64,000 bases of DNA from Anagrus nilaparvatae (lineage: Eukaryota > Arthropoda > Insecta > Hymenoptera > Mymaridae). This document shows positions 42,136-53,074 of this stretch, piece after piece; within the stretch, counting starts at the first letter, position 1; every line of letters starts with the position of its first letter. Location of the stretch: the NCBI GenBank assembly GCA_022575985.1, contig JAKSXM010000007.1:34040501-34104500 (forward strand), read 5' to 3'. The translations under genes were made by a program, and so were the position numbers. The notes under the pieces were generated by a model. That model was not told the DNA's origin. It ran no database searches and saw only the letters and a program-made list of their open reading frames with translations.

Positions 42136-42620
42136 CTAAATGCTACTCAACAGGAGCGTTATTAATGCTGTCACAGTTTAGTCATTCCTGTCTGCTATTA
42201 TTTTGTCCAGTGTTTCTACTAGTGTTGTCTCTGTTTATGGTGTCACGTATTTTTGGTAGTAATTGTGTAGAAGTTTTTGTGATAGTATACAAATCATGTA
42301 TAGTATTTAAGTCCGTAACGCTGTTAAAAGTGTACGATTTTTGGTCGTTTTTCCACCGTACCAGGAACTTTCCACCACTATGCCATACAAATGCGAAGCC
42401 TAAGGTTTTAGCAATAGGTTTTAATGATTGATATTGTTATTGTCAGTGGGCGAAAGTGCATCATTAATAATAATTTTGGAGGTTGAACCTCTTTTGACGC
42501 TTCTTCTGACGCTTCATTTTTGATGTTGATGTTTTCTGCATGTTGTAGAATAGTATCATTCATGGTGTTAAATTTTCCGAAAATTTTATTCTCCCATGCG
42601 GTAAATTCTTGTTTAATATG

Positions 42621-44311
42621 CACTTAGTTTGAGTATATAAAAATGTAATACTTAAATGCGTAGGCTCGCCGTCAGATGTTTAGGTCGATTTTGAGATGAT
42701 ATAATATTCTGTTGTAATTTTGATGATAATAAGATATATACTTGTTGTTTGTTGTAAGTGTGTGTTAGTTTCAGTATAAATACTTTGTATGGTTCAATGT
42801 GTTTCGTCGTTTATACTTGTAATTTTCATTAAAAAAACTTGCACTGCGCTGTTTTATATTTGCACTTTTAGAAAATTGTGTGGTACCTTCTAAATATTAA
42901 TTTAAACTACAACTGATTATTTAATTATTTGTTTGCAATAAAAAAAAACAGAGTAATTTTTCTTTCGACCTCTTGCCGCGCGCCCTCTTTTTTTTGAATA
43001 GAGACCACTTCCTATAGCGACCGCGACCCCTTATTTAGATAGATCGACTTATATTTTTAAACCTTTTTAAATTTTTACCAAGTGATAAATATTTCATCAA
43101 TTATGAATAAAGAATTTTTAATGTATAAATATTTCGCCTCCTCTGGATCGTAGCCTTTTATATAACACTTCTTTCGTGTTCTTATCCAATTAAATCATTT
43201 TTGTTATGTAAGTTGTAAAAATATGAAATGTACCATTAAGCTTTTGATCTAGCAAATTTGCACATTTGTTTTGATTGTCACTTAAACGGAAAGCTTTCAT
43301 TTTTTATATGTAAATAGGTACATAGAAGTTAGGTCATAATATTCTATTTTCTCGCTTTTTTTACTGCGTATCTTTGAGCTATATTCTCAGTTCTTTCTCT
43401 CATCACAGCATCTCTAGGGATAATACAAACTTAACGTAGTACAGGATGATTTTTATAAACTTCACTTACATCATGATCTTTCTTTATACTGTAAAATTCC
43501 CATTTTTCATCAACAATATACACTATTGATAATATAAAATTCTTTTTGTTTAGTGTATTTTTATGTAGTCATCAAAAGTTTTATCTAAAGAAGTTTTAGT
43601 TTTTTTGTAATTTAGATAATAAAATAAATTTTAGATAATAGATATTTAGATAATCAAATATATTGCATTGTTACCACAAGTTCTATATTATACATGATTA
43701 TGGATACAATGTGCAGCTCAGATGGACGACACATAATTTTCAAATATGCATTGTAGAGGAAAGGTGATTCTTTTACATTGAACCTTGACGCGTTGAAAAA
43801 TCGTAAAAAAAGGAAAGAATGTTCTTTTTTGAAACTTTTTTTCCTTCGCTGGATGCAAAAAATATTTTAGTAAGAAATTCGTTATAAATAATAAATACGA
43901 TCTTTTTGAGACAAGATATTTCTTTAATGTTTTTACATCAACGTTTAGGAGGTCTGTACCTCATTTATAAAGATCTGAAATACAATGCATACAATTTATA
44001 CAATAATTTTTTTCATAGAAAAAGATTTTTTTCAATTTGATTTCGTTATAGAAAATTTCTTAACTTTAAAAAAACTTTATTTATACTTTTTTTTTAAAAA
44101 GTATATAATAATATGTATAATAATTAACTTACGAAAATTTTTTAAAATATCTTTTTGAATTTGAACATAATATTATAAATAAAACATTATAAAAACTTAA
44201 AAAAATTTTTTTTATATAACTTAAACACAAAAAATTATAAACTGTAAACTGAAAATTAAGAGTTTTTGTTCTCACTGCTAATAAAGTACTAAAATATATT
44301 CTTTTGAAATA
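42621..44311. other. AT-rich intronic sequence, nothing recognised
   Basis: No coding frame with a family signature and no long repeat were seen. Short frames on either strand are AT-driven. Confidence 0.45.
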
Positions 44312-46190
44312 AAATTTAAAAGTCCAACGATTCATATGTTAAATAATTTTTTATATATTGAAGAATTTAAGTAAAATAAACAAAACTGATATTTATTTTA
44401 ATTACTGCGTATAGAAATTATGACCGAAACTTAGACGGACTTCGGGACCCCGAAATTCGTGATCAGCGACCCAAAAACCATATAGGGGAACAAACCTCGA
44501 AAGTGGAGAAAAAATCATCCGCAATCCCGTGATTTGACTGCAATATTAGTATTTATACTGTTTTTTCATGTAATAAGGCAAAAAATATTTCAAACATCCT
44601 AAGTTAAAATTATGGCTATATTTAAGCTATTTCAAACTGAAAATTGTTGGATATCATATGACTCGTAGGTTGTATTTAAAACATGATCCATAATGCAAAA
44701 GATATAACGAATTCAGGAAACAATGTACCTATTCCATAGAATATATACTTTTTTAAAGTAAGTGGAAGGGTCCAAAAATTTAAAGGTCCAACGATTCATT
44801 CATGTTAAAAAAATTTTTTTTTTAAACAAAAAAAATTTTTTTTATATATTGAAGAATTTAAGTAAAATAAACAAAATTGATATTTATTTTAATTACTATG
44901 TTTAGAAATCAAGGGTTAAAAATTTATAGCTCAAGTACTTAGAAAATACACAAATTAAATAAATTGAAAGATTTTTTTGAAAAAGAGACTTATACCTAAC
45001 TGTAATTCTATATAATGAGAGAGATATTTTTTTATTATAATTTTTTCTTAACGTTTTTAAAACTTTTCTTATAAATAACGAAAAACAAATTTAAATTAAT
45101 GTCTTAACATTATAGAAAGATTTTATTATTGAAATTAAATTTTCGTTTAAAAATAAAGCGAAACAAAAAAAAAAAATTTTTTTTTAAATATTGAAATATA
45201 TTTTTTTTTTACGTGGATATGAAATATTGAAACTGATTTTCGTTTTTTATACGTCTTTTTATTTCAAAAATTTTTTATATTATATAATTAGGATAGTTTT
45301 CAGAAAACAAATTAGTTTCCTATATAACTTCTTTTGTAAGTCAATAAAAATCCTTGATTAACAAATAAGTTATATAGGAGACTTTTCTAAAATACTCCAT
45401 ATACACGACTGCAAGTCTACATTCAAACGGATGCAAGACACTCAAAACCTAAAATATTTTTACAAAAATACTATAGATTTAATTAATAAAAAGTATCCTA
45501 ATTACATAATATAAAAAATTTTTTAAATAAAAAAACATATAAAAAACGAAAATAAGATTCAATATTTCATTTAACCGAAAATTTAAATTCAATAAAAAAA
45601 TCTTTCTATAAAGTTAAGTGTCACGGGGTGTTTCTTGTAATCGAGTTTTTAAATAAGGGTAATAATTACAATTATGCAATTATTACCAGTGTTTATTTAT
45701 TTTTATAGTTTTTTACAATAAGTGATATTTAATTATAACAAATTATTATTTAATATGAAATTACACTTTTTATTTAATACAATTTTTGAAACAATTTAAA
45801 TAATTATTATCTTAATAAACATATAGGGTTTTTTGCCGATGACCGAAACTTAGACGGACTTCGGGACCCCGAAATTCGTGATCAGCGACCCAAAAACCAT
45901 ATAGGGGAACAAACCTCGTTAGTGGGGAAAAAATCATCTTCAATCCCGTGATTTGACTGCAGTATTAGTATTTATACTGTTTTTTCATGTAATAAAGCAA
46001 AAAATATTTCAAACATCCTAAGTTAAAATTATGGTTATATTTAAGCTATTTCATACTGAAAATTGTTGGATATCATTTGACTCATAGGTTGTATTTAAAA
46101 CATGATCCATAATGCAAAAGATATAACGAATTCAGGAAACAATGTACCTATTCCATAGAATATATACTTTTTTAAAGTAAGTGGAAGGGG
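44312..46190. repeat. Interspersed direct repeats A-B-A'-...-B'
   Basis: Block A (44312-44412; TCCAACGATTCAT...TTGAAGAATTTAAGT) recurs at 44783-44912. Block B (about 44418-44775; GACCGAAACTTAGACGGACT...AAAGTAAGTGGAAGGG) recurs at about 45838-46190 with few differences. The B copies are about 1.42 kb apart. This may be a duplication or two ends of one element. No gene lies between them. Confidence 0.7.
45110..45625. repeat. Inverted repeat between the B blocks
   Basis: Arms at about 45110-45300 and 45490-45625 pair in several blocks (TATAGAAAGATTTT / AAAATCTTTCTATA-like, ATGAAATATTGAA / TTCAATATTTCAT, TATATTATATAATTAGGATA / TATCCTAATTACATAATATA). The loop has no coding sequence. Confidence 0.6.
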
Positions 46191-47569
46191 GTTTAAGTAC
46201 AATATTCTTGATCCTTATTCTTATGATATATATATACAAAAATTTAGAAAAAAAACTATAGTAAAAGTTTTAAAAAGTGAAACGTCTAGAAAATAAAAAA
46301 AAACGCTGCCAAGTGATTGGCACTATGGTTCCTCATCAACAATAGCAAAATATTTATAATGGTCTATTTTATCTAATAAAAATGATAATTTGAGATATCA
46401 GTATTTCATAAAAAAAAGACCTGAAAAGTAAGGAAAAATTTAACTCTCGAGAAGAATTTCGTTCGATTTGAAAATATTTTTTATAATTACACCTAAATTT
46501 TAAAATTAATCAGTTAAATTTGTCAAAAATTACAATTTTTTATTTTTAATAAAATATTTCGAATTTTTTTACCAGACTGATTTAATGATTGTTTGTTTGT
46601 CCAAAAGACATCATGAATGTTAGAAAACAAGAATCGATTCTTCAAAACAAATTATTTTGATAATTTAAAAATATTACGTTGCCTATATTATTTAATTCAT
46701 CTACTTCCAGTTACTCTATTTTTTTGCTTGCATCTAATATTTCGTAAAATAAAAGAAACATTAATAAAATATAAGCATAAAATAGAATGATATATATGTT
46801 AAAAATATTCTTATTACCCTTCAAATTTTAAATGATTTAATAACTATTTTGGAAATTATGTGATTATTAAATTATAAAAAATAAATTCAAATTTAAAAAT
46901 TTTTAATAAACTTTAATTTAATTTTTAAATTATTAGCATAAACTATATACATATAGGTTATATAATTTTAAAAAAATAAACATTAATTAATTATATAATT
47001 TTTTTTAAATTACATGTGTATTATAACCTAAGAAAAATGTACCAAATATTTTAAATTTAATGTTAATTTATTGTAACATCATCATGTATGAAGTATAATT
47101 TTGAGCATATTAGTAATATCAAAACAATTTATTATTGAGGGTATTACTATAGCCTCATAAAAATTGCTTATTCATTAGAACATTAATTACCTGCCAATGG
47201 TTTTTTTAAAGATGCTAACATCTCAGAATTCTTAAAATTGTACGTAGAGCATGCGGACAAGTTAGTAACGTACTTAAAGATCGAAAAAAATTCCTAATTT
47301 TTTTTTTCAGTTTAAATTTAGTACTTTTTTACTATATTTACTTATAAATTAAAACTTTTTGCATTAAAAAGTAGCATTAATAATTAGCAATCTCTCTGAG
47401 CTGCATTTTAGTTATATACTTTTATCTACAAGCTCTTTTGAACAATATTAGGAACTCAGAGTTCATGGAGTCTATCAAAAAACAGTAACATCAAAATAAT
47501 TTTAAATCTGAACCGTAAAAAAAGTAGAAATCTTTCTAAACTGCAAGTAACTTATTAACTTTACCATAT
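46191..47569. other. AT-rich intronic sequence, nothing recognised
   Basis: No gene, RNA or defined repeat was supported. Confidence 0.45.
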
Positions 47570-48010
47570 GCTTATAGTAATAATTCTAAATGTTAATACT
47601 ATCATAGAATAAAATATTAAGTACTACGTCAAAAAAGGAAAAAAAATAAGGTATTTATGATTTTTTTATGTAAAAAATTTTGAAAAAAAAAATTTTCAAA
47701 AAAATTACGTCTCAAATGCTGAATTCCTTTATAAATGATAATTCCAGATATTAGCACTTTCATAGAAATAAATTTAGTACTAGGTCAAAATAGAAAAAAA
47801 AATTATGTTTTTTTAATTTTTTTATATGAAAAATATTCAATAAAAAAATTTGAAAAATTACGTATCAGATGGAAAAAATCCTTTAAAAACAATAATTCTA
47901 GATATTTGTACTTTCATAGAAATTAATTAAGTACTACATCCAAAAAGAAAAGAATTATTGTTTTTTTAATTTCTTTATACAAAAAATTTTGAGAAAAAAA
48001 AATATCGAAA
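47570..48010 (-). repeat. ~150-bp tandem repeats, same family as 13876-14830, reversed
   Basis: Three units end with variants of TACTTTCATAGAAAT..ATT.AGTACTA..TC. The reverse complement of this is the unit start seen at 13881-14830. Spacing is about 145-155 bp. Frames at 47735-48180 come from the repeat. Confidence 0.65.
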
Positions 48011-48960
48011 ATTTTCAGAATAATATTTCACAGGATAATCAAAAATATGCTTCAGAAAAAAATATTACTTTTAATTTAAATGCTTTAAACGCAAAAAAAG
48101 GTTTAAAACATAACAAAAAACGTACGAAGACAAAAAAGAAAGTTTTCTATAAATGCTGTAAGGAAAAATTACCCTTTTGATTAGTAAAATAATTTGAAGT
48201 TGTCAAAATGGCGTTTTATGATATTTTTTACCAACACATATTTTATAAACTACCCGCAAAGGAAAAAATAATTACTATTAATTATAGTAGAATTTATTTA
48301 TACATTTTTTTCTCGCAAGTGACAAAATTTGGTTTCAGATACTATATAAGCAACCAAAATTGTATAAATTATAAAATATAAATTATTAAAAAAAATATAT
48401 AAAAAAAAATTTTTTAAAATTAATAAAAAAAAAAAAAAAATTTTTTTAAATTTAAAAAAAAAAAATTAAAAATTACAAAAAAAAAAAAAAAAACATGTGA
48501 GAGAGTGAGAGTATAATAAAATTTTGTAACAATCTTCTTCAAGAAAACTTACTCCTAATTGTAGTAAAAAATAATGGACAAAAGTTTAAAATGTAATATT
48601 TTCAATTCTTCAAATAACTTTACTAAAATTAATAGTAAAATCTTCCAGTTGCAAAAGTAGATTTTACTCAACATTTTTTCTCAGTTTATAAAATCAACTA
48701 AAATAAGGGTGTTCTAAAAGCTAAAATTTTACATTCTTTGCTAAATTTGGGTTCACTCAATTTTTAAAATTAAAGACTGAAAATTTTAACGTGGATGAAT
48801 GATAAGATAGATCCTTTTGAAAACCTAGCAAAAAAGTTTATTCATTTTAACTTAAAATATCTCTATAATTAGTGGATGAATTTATAGTTTACAGTATTAA
48901 TTATTATGGTCTATTTTATAGAAAAAATGCAATAAAAAAATAGTTTATATGTATTTTTAA
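48011..48960. other. AT-rich intronic sequence with long A runs
   Basis: No gene was seen. A near-pure A/T stretch lies at 48360-48495, followed by GTGAGAGAGTGAGAG. Confidence 0.45.
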
Positions 48961-48969
48961 AAAATTTAC

Positions 48970-49083
48970 CTTAGCCATCCCAATAGCTCCTCCAGGAAAG
49001 TAAGGGTTATAATTCTGACCTTCCCTCAACACAACACCAGCTGGAGGATCACAATATCCAGTCAATAAGGAAAACACATAATC
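48970..49083 (-). CDS. Cyt-c1: Cytochrome c1, internal exon with the haem-ligand methionine
   Basis: The exon is 114 bp, phase 0 at both ends, with AG at 49084-49085 and GT at 48968-48969. It encodes [20 protein letters not shown] and then [13 protein letters not shown]. The Met in AIGMA corresponds to the axial haem ligand of cytochrome c1 (Met160 in the bovine protein). Cytochrome c1 passes electrons from the Rieske protein to cytochrome c in complex III at the inner mitochondrial membrane. The haem-attachment CxxCH exon should lie upstream, beyond this window or beyond recognition: I did not find it up to 64000. Confidence 0.95.
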
Positions 49084-49085
49084 CT

Positions 49086-49829
49086 GGAACATTAAATTAA
49101 TTTATGTATATTTAAAGATGTGCAATAATTTGAAAATTAAATGCACTGTAATATCGGTGATATCGATTGCACTATTGTCGACGCCGCTATTAAAGGATTA
49201 GCACCCATCATTGAATACAACAGTCATCGTTTTGATGTGAATTTTCGTTAAATTAAATGAGAATATAAGATTAAATAAATAGAGGTTATTTATTAATTTA
49301 TTAATTTATTTATTAAATTAACTGTGACTTATGACACTATTATTTTTAGTATTGATAAGGAAGCTATGTGCTTCGAAAAGTCTAAAATTTGAAAAATAAT
49401 AAATACATTCGCTGGTTTAAAAAAATTTAATCAATGGCAAAAATTAAAAAAATTTAAAAATTAATAGGGTATTTTTCATTCTTGCTCCTAAAATGGGCAT
49501 TTTAATTGAGCTAACGAATACTTACGCGTACTGAGGTTAAAGTACATACAAAAAGGCAACTTAAAAAAAAAAAAAATTACTCTAGCATGTTATTGCATAA
49601 AATGGCGCTAATTTCAATTTTATTTGGCCAAAAAAAAAAATATTTGTTTACAAAAATTTAACCTCATGGTCCCGTCATTAAAATACATATTTCCTGAGAT
49701 TTTCATAAAAATCTGTTTGTTTTTGCCCAAGTTATTGAAAAAAAATTTATAACCGGTTTGTGTAACTACACAACTAACGAGCATGGAACATGTTCACTTA
49801 TAACACTGATAATAAAGTAACTATTGTGT
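49086..49829. other. Repeat-derived sequence upstream of the Cyt-c1 exon
   Basis: It is probably part of the next Cyt-c1 intron. The stretch 49490-49796 resembles 31960-32100 (GAGGTTAAAGTACATA..AAA) and carries ACCGGTTTGTG...ACTAACGAGCATGGAACATG, found reversed at about 25018-25050. No gene was seen. Confidence 0.45.
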
Positions 49830-49837
49830 TCATAATA

Positions 49838-50858
49838 CAGGGTTGGGAAATACGGGCGATTTTGACGCGCATTAACCGTATGCCGTATATACGGGAACAG
49901 AAAAATACGGTCCATATTTTTCATAGCCGTATATACGGAAAAATATTTTACAAACCCGTATCCGTATACGGGTCCGTACAAATTTTTCTGAATATACGGG
50001 TAACAATATACGGGACCCGTATTTTAGGCATCCGTTCAAACGGCTGAAAAATGTTGAGACCCGTATATACGGATCAATTCTATACGGATCCGTATATCAT
50101 TTATTCGTATATACGGATGACTGAAATGCGGAACCGTATATCAGCCACCCGTATATACGGGTCTAAATTTTTTTCAGCCGTTTGTACGGATGCCTAAAAT
50201 ACGGGATCCATATTTTGTTAACCGTATATACGGATAGAATTATACTGGACCCGTATACCTCTGATCCATACATACGGGTGAATAATATACGGTTTCGTTT
50301 TCATTCTTGTCCGTATTATTAATGTATAAATACTTTTCTGTATTAAATCGGGTGATTAACGTTTGACCCGTATATACGGGTATCTAAAATACGGCTCCCA
50401 TAAAGTGAAAACCGTATATACGGCTAATATTATACGGTTCCCGTATTTAAATTAACCGTATATACGGGTAAATGATATACGGTCCCGTATACGACTAATC
50501 CGTTTGTACGGTTGATTAAAATTTTGACCCGTATATACGGTTGTCTAAAATACGGTTCCCGTATTATAAAAACCGTATATACGGACGAGTGATGTATGGG
50601 CCCGTATTTCTGTCAACCGTATATACGGTTGAAAAATTTTGAGAACCGTATATAAGGTTTACAAAATACGGGTCCCGTACAAATTTATCCGTACGTACGG
50701 TTTTGAAAATACTGATCCGTACATTTTTAGAACCGTATATACGGTATTCTTCATATGATTCCATATTAAATAAACCGTATATACGGCAAAAAATCAAAAT
50801 TCATATTTTTCATTTCCGTATATACGGATAAGGTGCGCGTCCAGTATTCCCAACCCTG
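49838..50858. mobile_element. hAT-like MITE made of CCGTATATACGG palindromes
   Basis: The element starts CAGGGTTGGGAAATAC and ends GTATTCCCAACCCTG. TCATAATA abuts both sides (49830-49837 and 50859-50866). An 8-bp duplication and CAGGG ends are hAT features. The whole 1-kb interior is an array of a dozen or more CCGTATATACGG-type 12-base palindromes, with variants such as CCCGTATATACGGG and CCGTATACGG. They are separated by 15-30 variable bases, averaging one per roughly 45 bp. There is no coding capacity: frames at 49766-50047 and 50564-50797 are the repeat itself. Confidence 0.88.
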
Positions 50859-50866
50859 TCATAATA

Positions 50867-50920
50867 TAAATATTTATATCCAAATATTTATATTTAGATT
50901 TTTATTATAGAAATCATGCT
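50867..50920. other. Host repeat between two insertions
   Basis: The stretch ending TTATTATAGAAATCATGCT is the left half of a sequence found uninterrupted at about 56895-56950. Confidence 0.6.
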
Positions 50921-52487
50921 CACGGTGACCTGGAAGCGTTTTATTATGCGATCAAAATGACAAAAAAAACTGTATGTTAGGGTCTTTTCTACACTAAAAA
51001 ATGTCTACGAATTTTCTATCCGGACCTTCTATCCAGATACTTTAAGCGTTTGCTGTTAATATTTTCATAATTTGAATAATGATGATTTGAATTTTTTTAT
51101 AAGACTGGCTTTTTTTTTTCGAAGTATCCGGGATTCCTAATGCGCCTGCAGAACTCGAAATTATAAGTAACAAAAATAAGTTTCTCGTTGGATTTAGACC
51201 AAAACATCGGTTTTTGAGCCCATGATAGCTCTCGAAAGTTTTTTTTTTTGGCCTCCTTAAAATTGGGATTTTCTTAAAACTTTCGGTTTTTCCAGTGGAT
51301 TAAAATTACGTTTAAAATTATGTTCCAATTGATATTCTTAAGTATTTTTTCCCCAGAAATCCGATGAAACCATTTATTTTAGTTTTTGACCACGTTTTAT
51401 AGGAGAAAAATCGATTATCGTTGCCTTTTAGGGTCCAAATTTCAAGGGGACCAATTTTAAAAGTTTTGTAGTTTTCTGAATAAATTTTTCTGTATATTAT
51501 TAACAAGAGGGACTTGTCTATTTTTTCCCTGAGAATTCGATGGAACCATTTATTTTAGCTTTTGATCACGTTTTATAGGAGAAAAATCGATTTTATTGGT
51601 TTTTAGGGTCCCAATTTTAAGGAAACCTATTATAAAAAGGTAGCAGTTTTCAAAATAAGTTTTTCTGATTATTATCTAAAAGAAGGTCTTGTCTAATTTT
51701 TCCCCAGGAATCCGATGAAACCATTTATTTTAGCTTTTGACCACTTCTTATATGAGAAAAATCGACTTTTGTCGTGTTTTGGGGTCCCAATTTTAAGGAA
51801 ATCAATCATAAAAGTATAATAGTTTACAAAATAAATTTTTCTGAATATTACTTACTAAAGGAACTTATGTATTTTTTCCCCAGAAATCCGATGAAACCAT
51901 TTATTTTAGCTTTTGACTACCTCTTATATAAGAAAAATCGATTTTTTTTCGTGTTTTAGGGTCCCAATTTTATGGAAAACAATCAAAAAAGTTTATTAGT
52001 TTAAAAAATAAAATTTTCTAAATATTATTTACTCTAAAGATACTTATGTATTTTTTCCCCAGGAATCCTATGAAACCATTTATTTTCACTTTTGATTACC
52101 TCTTATATAAGAAAAATCGATTTTTGTCGTGTTTCAGGGTCCCAATTTTGAGGAAATCCATTATAAAAGGTTATCAGTTTTCAAAATATGTTTTTCTGAA
52201 TATTATTTACAAGAGGATCTTGTATATTTTTCCCCCAGAAATTTGACCACGTCTTATATGAGAAAAATCGAAATTTGTCGTTTTTCAGGGTCATAATTTT
52301 AAGGAAATCCATTATAAAAATCAAGACAATATTGAAATTATGAAAATATTGATAGCAAACGCTTAAAGTAGCTGGATAGAAGGTCCGGATAGGAAATTCG
52401 TAGACATTTTTTAGTGTAGAAAGCACCCCACCATACGGTTTTTTTTGTCATTTTGATCGAATAATAAAACGCTTCCAGGTCACCGTG
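50921..52487. mobile_element. Inverted-repeat element carrying six ~178-bp satellite units, TGCT duplication
   Basis: The ends are CACGGTGACCTGGAAGCG and its complement, with inverted arms of about 150 bp (50921-51074 and 52333-52487). TGCT flanks both sides (50917-50920 and 52488-52491). The related sequence at 56911-56925 (ATCATGCTGCTTAGAC) has a single TGCT and no insert, so it is an empty site. CAC ends with a 4-bp duplication suit a Chapaev/CMC-like source, which is a guess. No transposase is present. Confidence 0.88.
51290..52312 (+). repeat. Satellite array, ~178-bp period
   Basis: The landmark TTTTTTCCCCAGAAATCCGA followed by TGAAACCATTTATTTTAG recurs near 51342, 51520, 51697, 51871, 52050 and 52229. 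Steps are 174-179 bp. The last unit has an internal deletion. Units also share GAGAAAAATCGATTTT and AGGGTCCCAATTTTAAGG. Short frames in this region are by-products of the array. Confidence 0.88.
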
Positions 52488-52630
52488 TGCTGCTTAGACA
52501 TCAAAGTGAACAAAATTAATTAAATTTTCAAATTATTATAGTTTTGTAAATATTAAGAATTTATTTTTTATTATTAAATAAAAATATTTGATTTCTGAGC
52601 TAACAATTTGCTTTATTTTTTCAATAAATT

Positions 52631-52670
52631 GCCCACGTTTCGAAGACCTTCAGTCTTCATTATCAAGGCT
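52631..52670 (-). ncRNA. Hammerhead-like motif in the Penelope 3' region
   Basis: On the minus strand it reads CTTGATAATGAAGACTGAAG then GTCTTCGAAACGTGG. Stem II is strong (GAAGAC pairs GTCTTC around a TGAAG loop) and is followed by GAAAC. The core TGATAAT departs from the CUGAUGA consensus, so self-cleavage is doubtful. Hammerhead ribozymes in the terminal repeats of Penelope-like elements are established. Confidence 0.5.
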
Positions 52671-53074
52671 AAAAATTTACAATATTTTACAATTTTATAA
52701 AAACTTTTTTTACATAATTCCAAATTTAAAAATTAAACATTACCTTATTAAATATTTTAAAGTAAAGAATATACAATATTCTTCACTGAGTAACGATCTT
52801 ATACTAATCTTTGAGCTTTTAAAAAATTTTACAAGTGCTAGATTTTTTTATACGAAGGAACATAATATAAACAAAATATAAAGTTTGTAACTCTAACGTA
52901 CATTTTTAATGACTATTTTTTAATATGAAACTTATTACTCATTATTAAATACTCTGAATCTATAAATTTTCAAAATAATTTATTTGTCGGTCCCTAAACT
53001 CTTCTATATGATTTTTAACATATATCTAAATGTTCAAGTGCTTTAGGTTTAAAAAATGTTTTATTTAATTTTTA

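Larger units (their letters stand above)
39726..42620 (-). mobile_element. CR1/Jockey-group LINE, copy 2, heavily decayed
   Basis: Read on the minus strand, it carries the same endonuclease-RT order as copy 1 with many frameshifts and deletions. It ends in four ACTAA-type units (39728-39750), which read (TTTAG)n on its own strand. Endonuclease starts near 42125. Further upstream to about 42620 there may be ORF1 or leader sequence. Confidence 0.8.
34488..48969 (-). other. Cyt-c1: Large intron of Cyt-c1, 14.5 kb
   Basis: The donor is GT at 48968-48969 (reading GTAAATTTT on the minus strand) and the acceptor AG is at 34488-34489. The intron holds two LINE copies in opposite orientations, tandem repeats, MITEs and a tRNA-like SINE head. 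No exon-like sequence of cytochrome c1 was seen between the two splice sites, and the protein is continuous across them. Confidence 0.85.

Noticed and set aside
47735..48180. Two adjacent Lys-rich plus-strand frames
   Set aside because: The first is within the ~150-bp repeats and the second is low-complexity A-rich sequence. Neither has a recognisable domain.
49766..50797. Open frames through the CCGTATATACGG array
   Set aside because: The translated repeats are periodic and occur on both strands. They are a by-product of the array.
51318..52426. Short frames in the 178-bp satellite
   Set aside because: They recur with the satellite period and have no motif.
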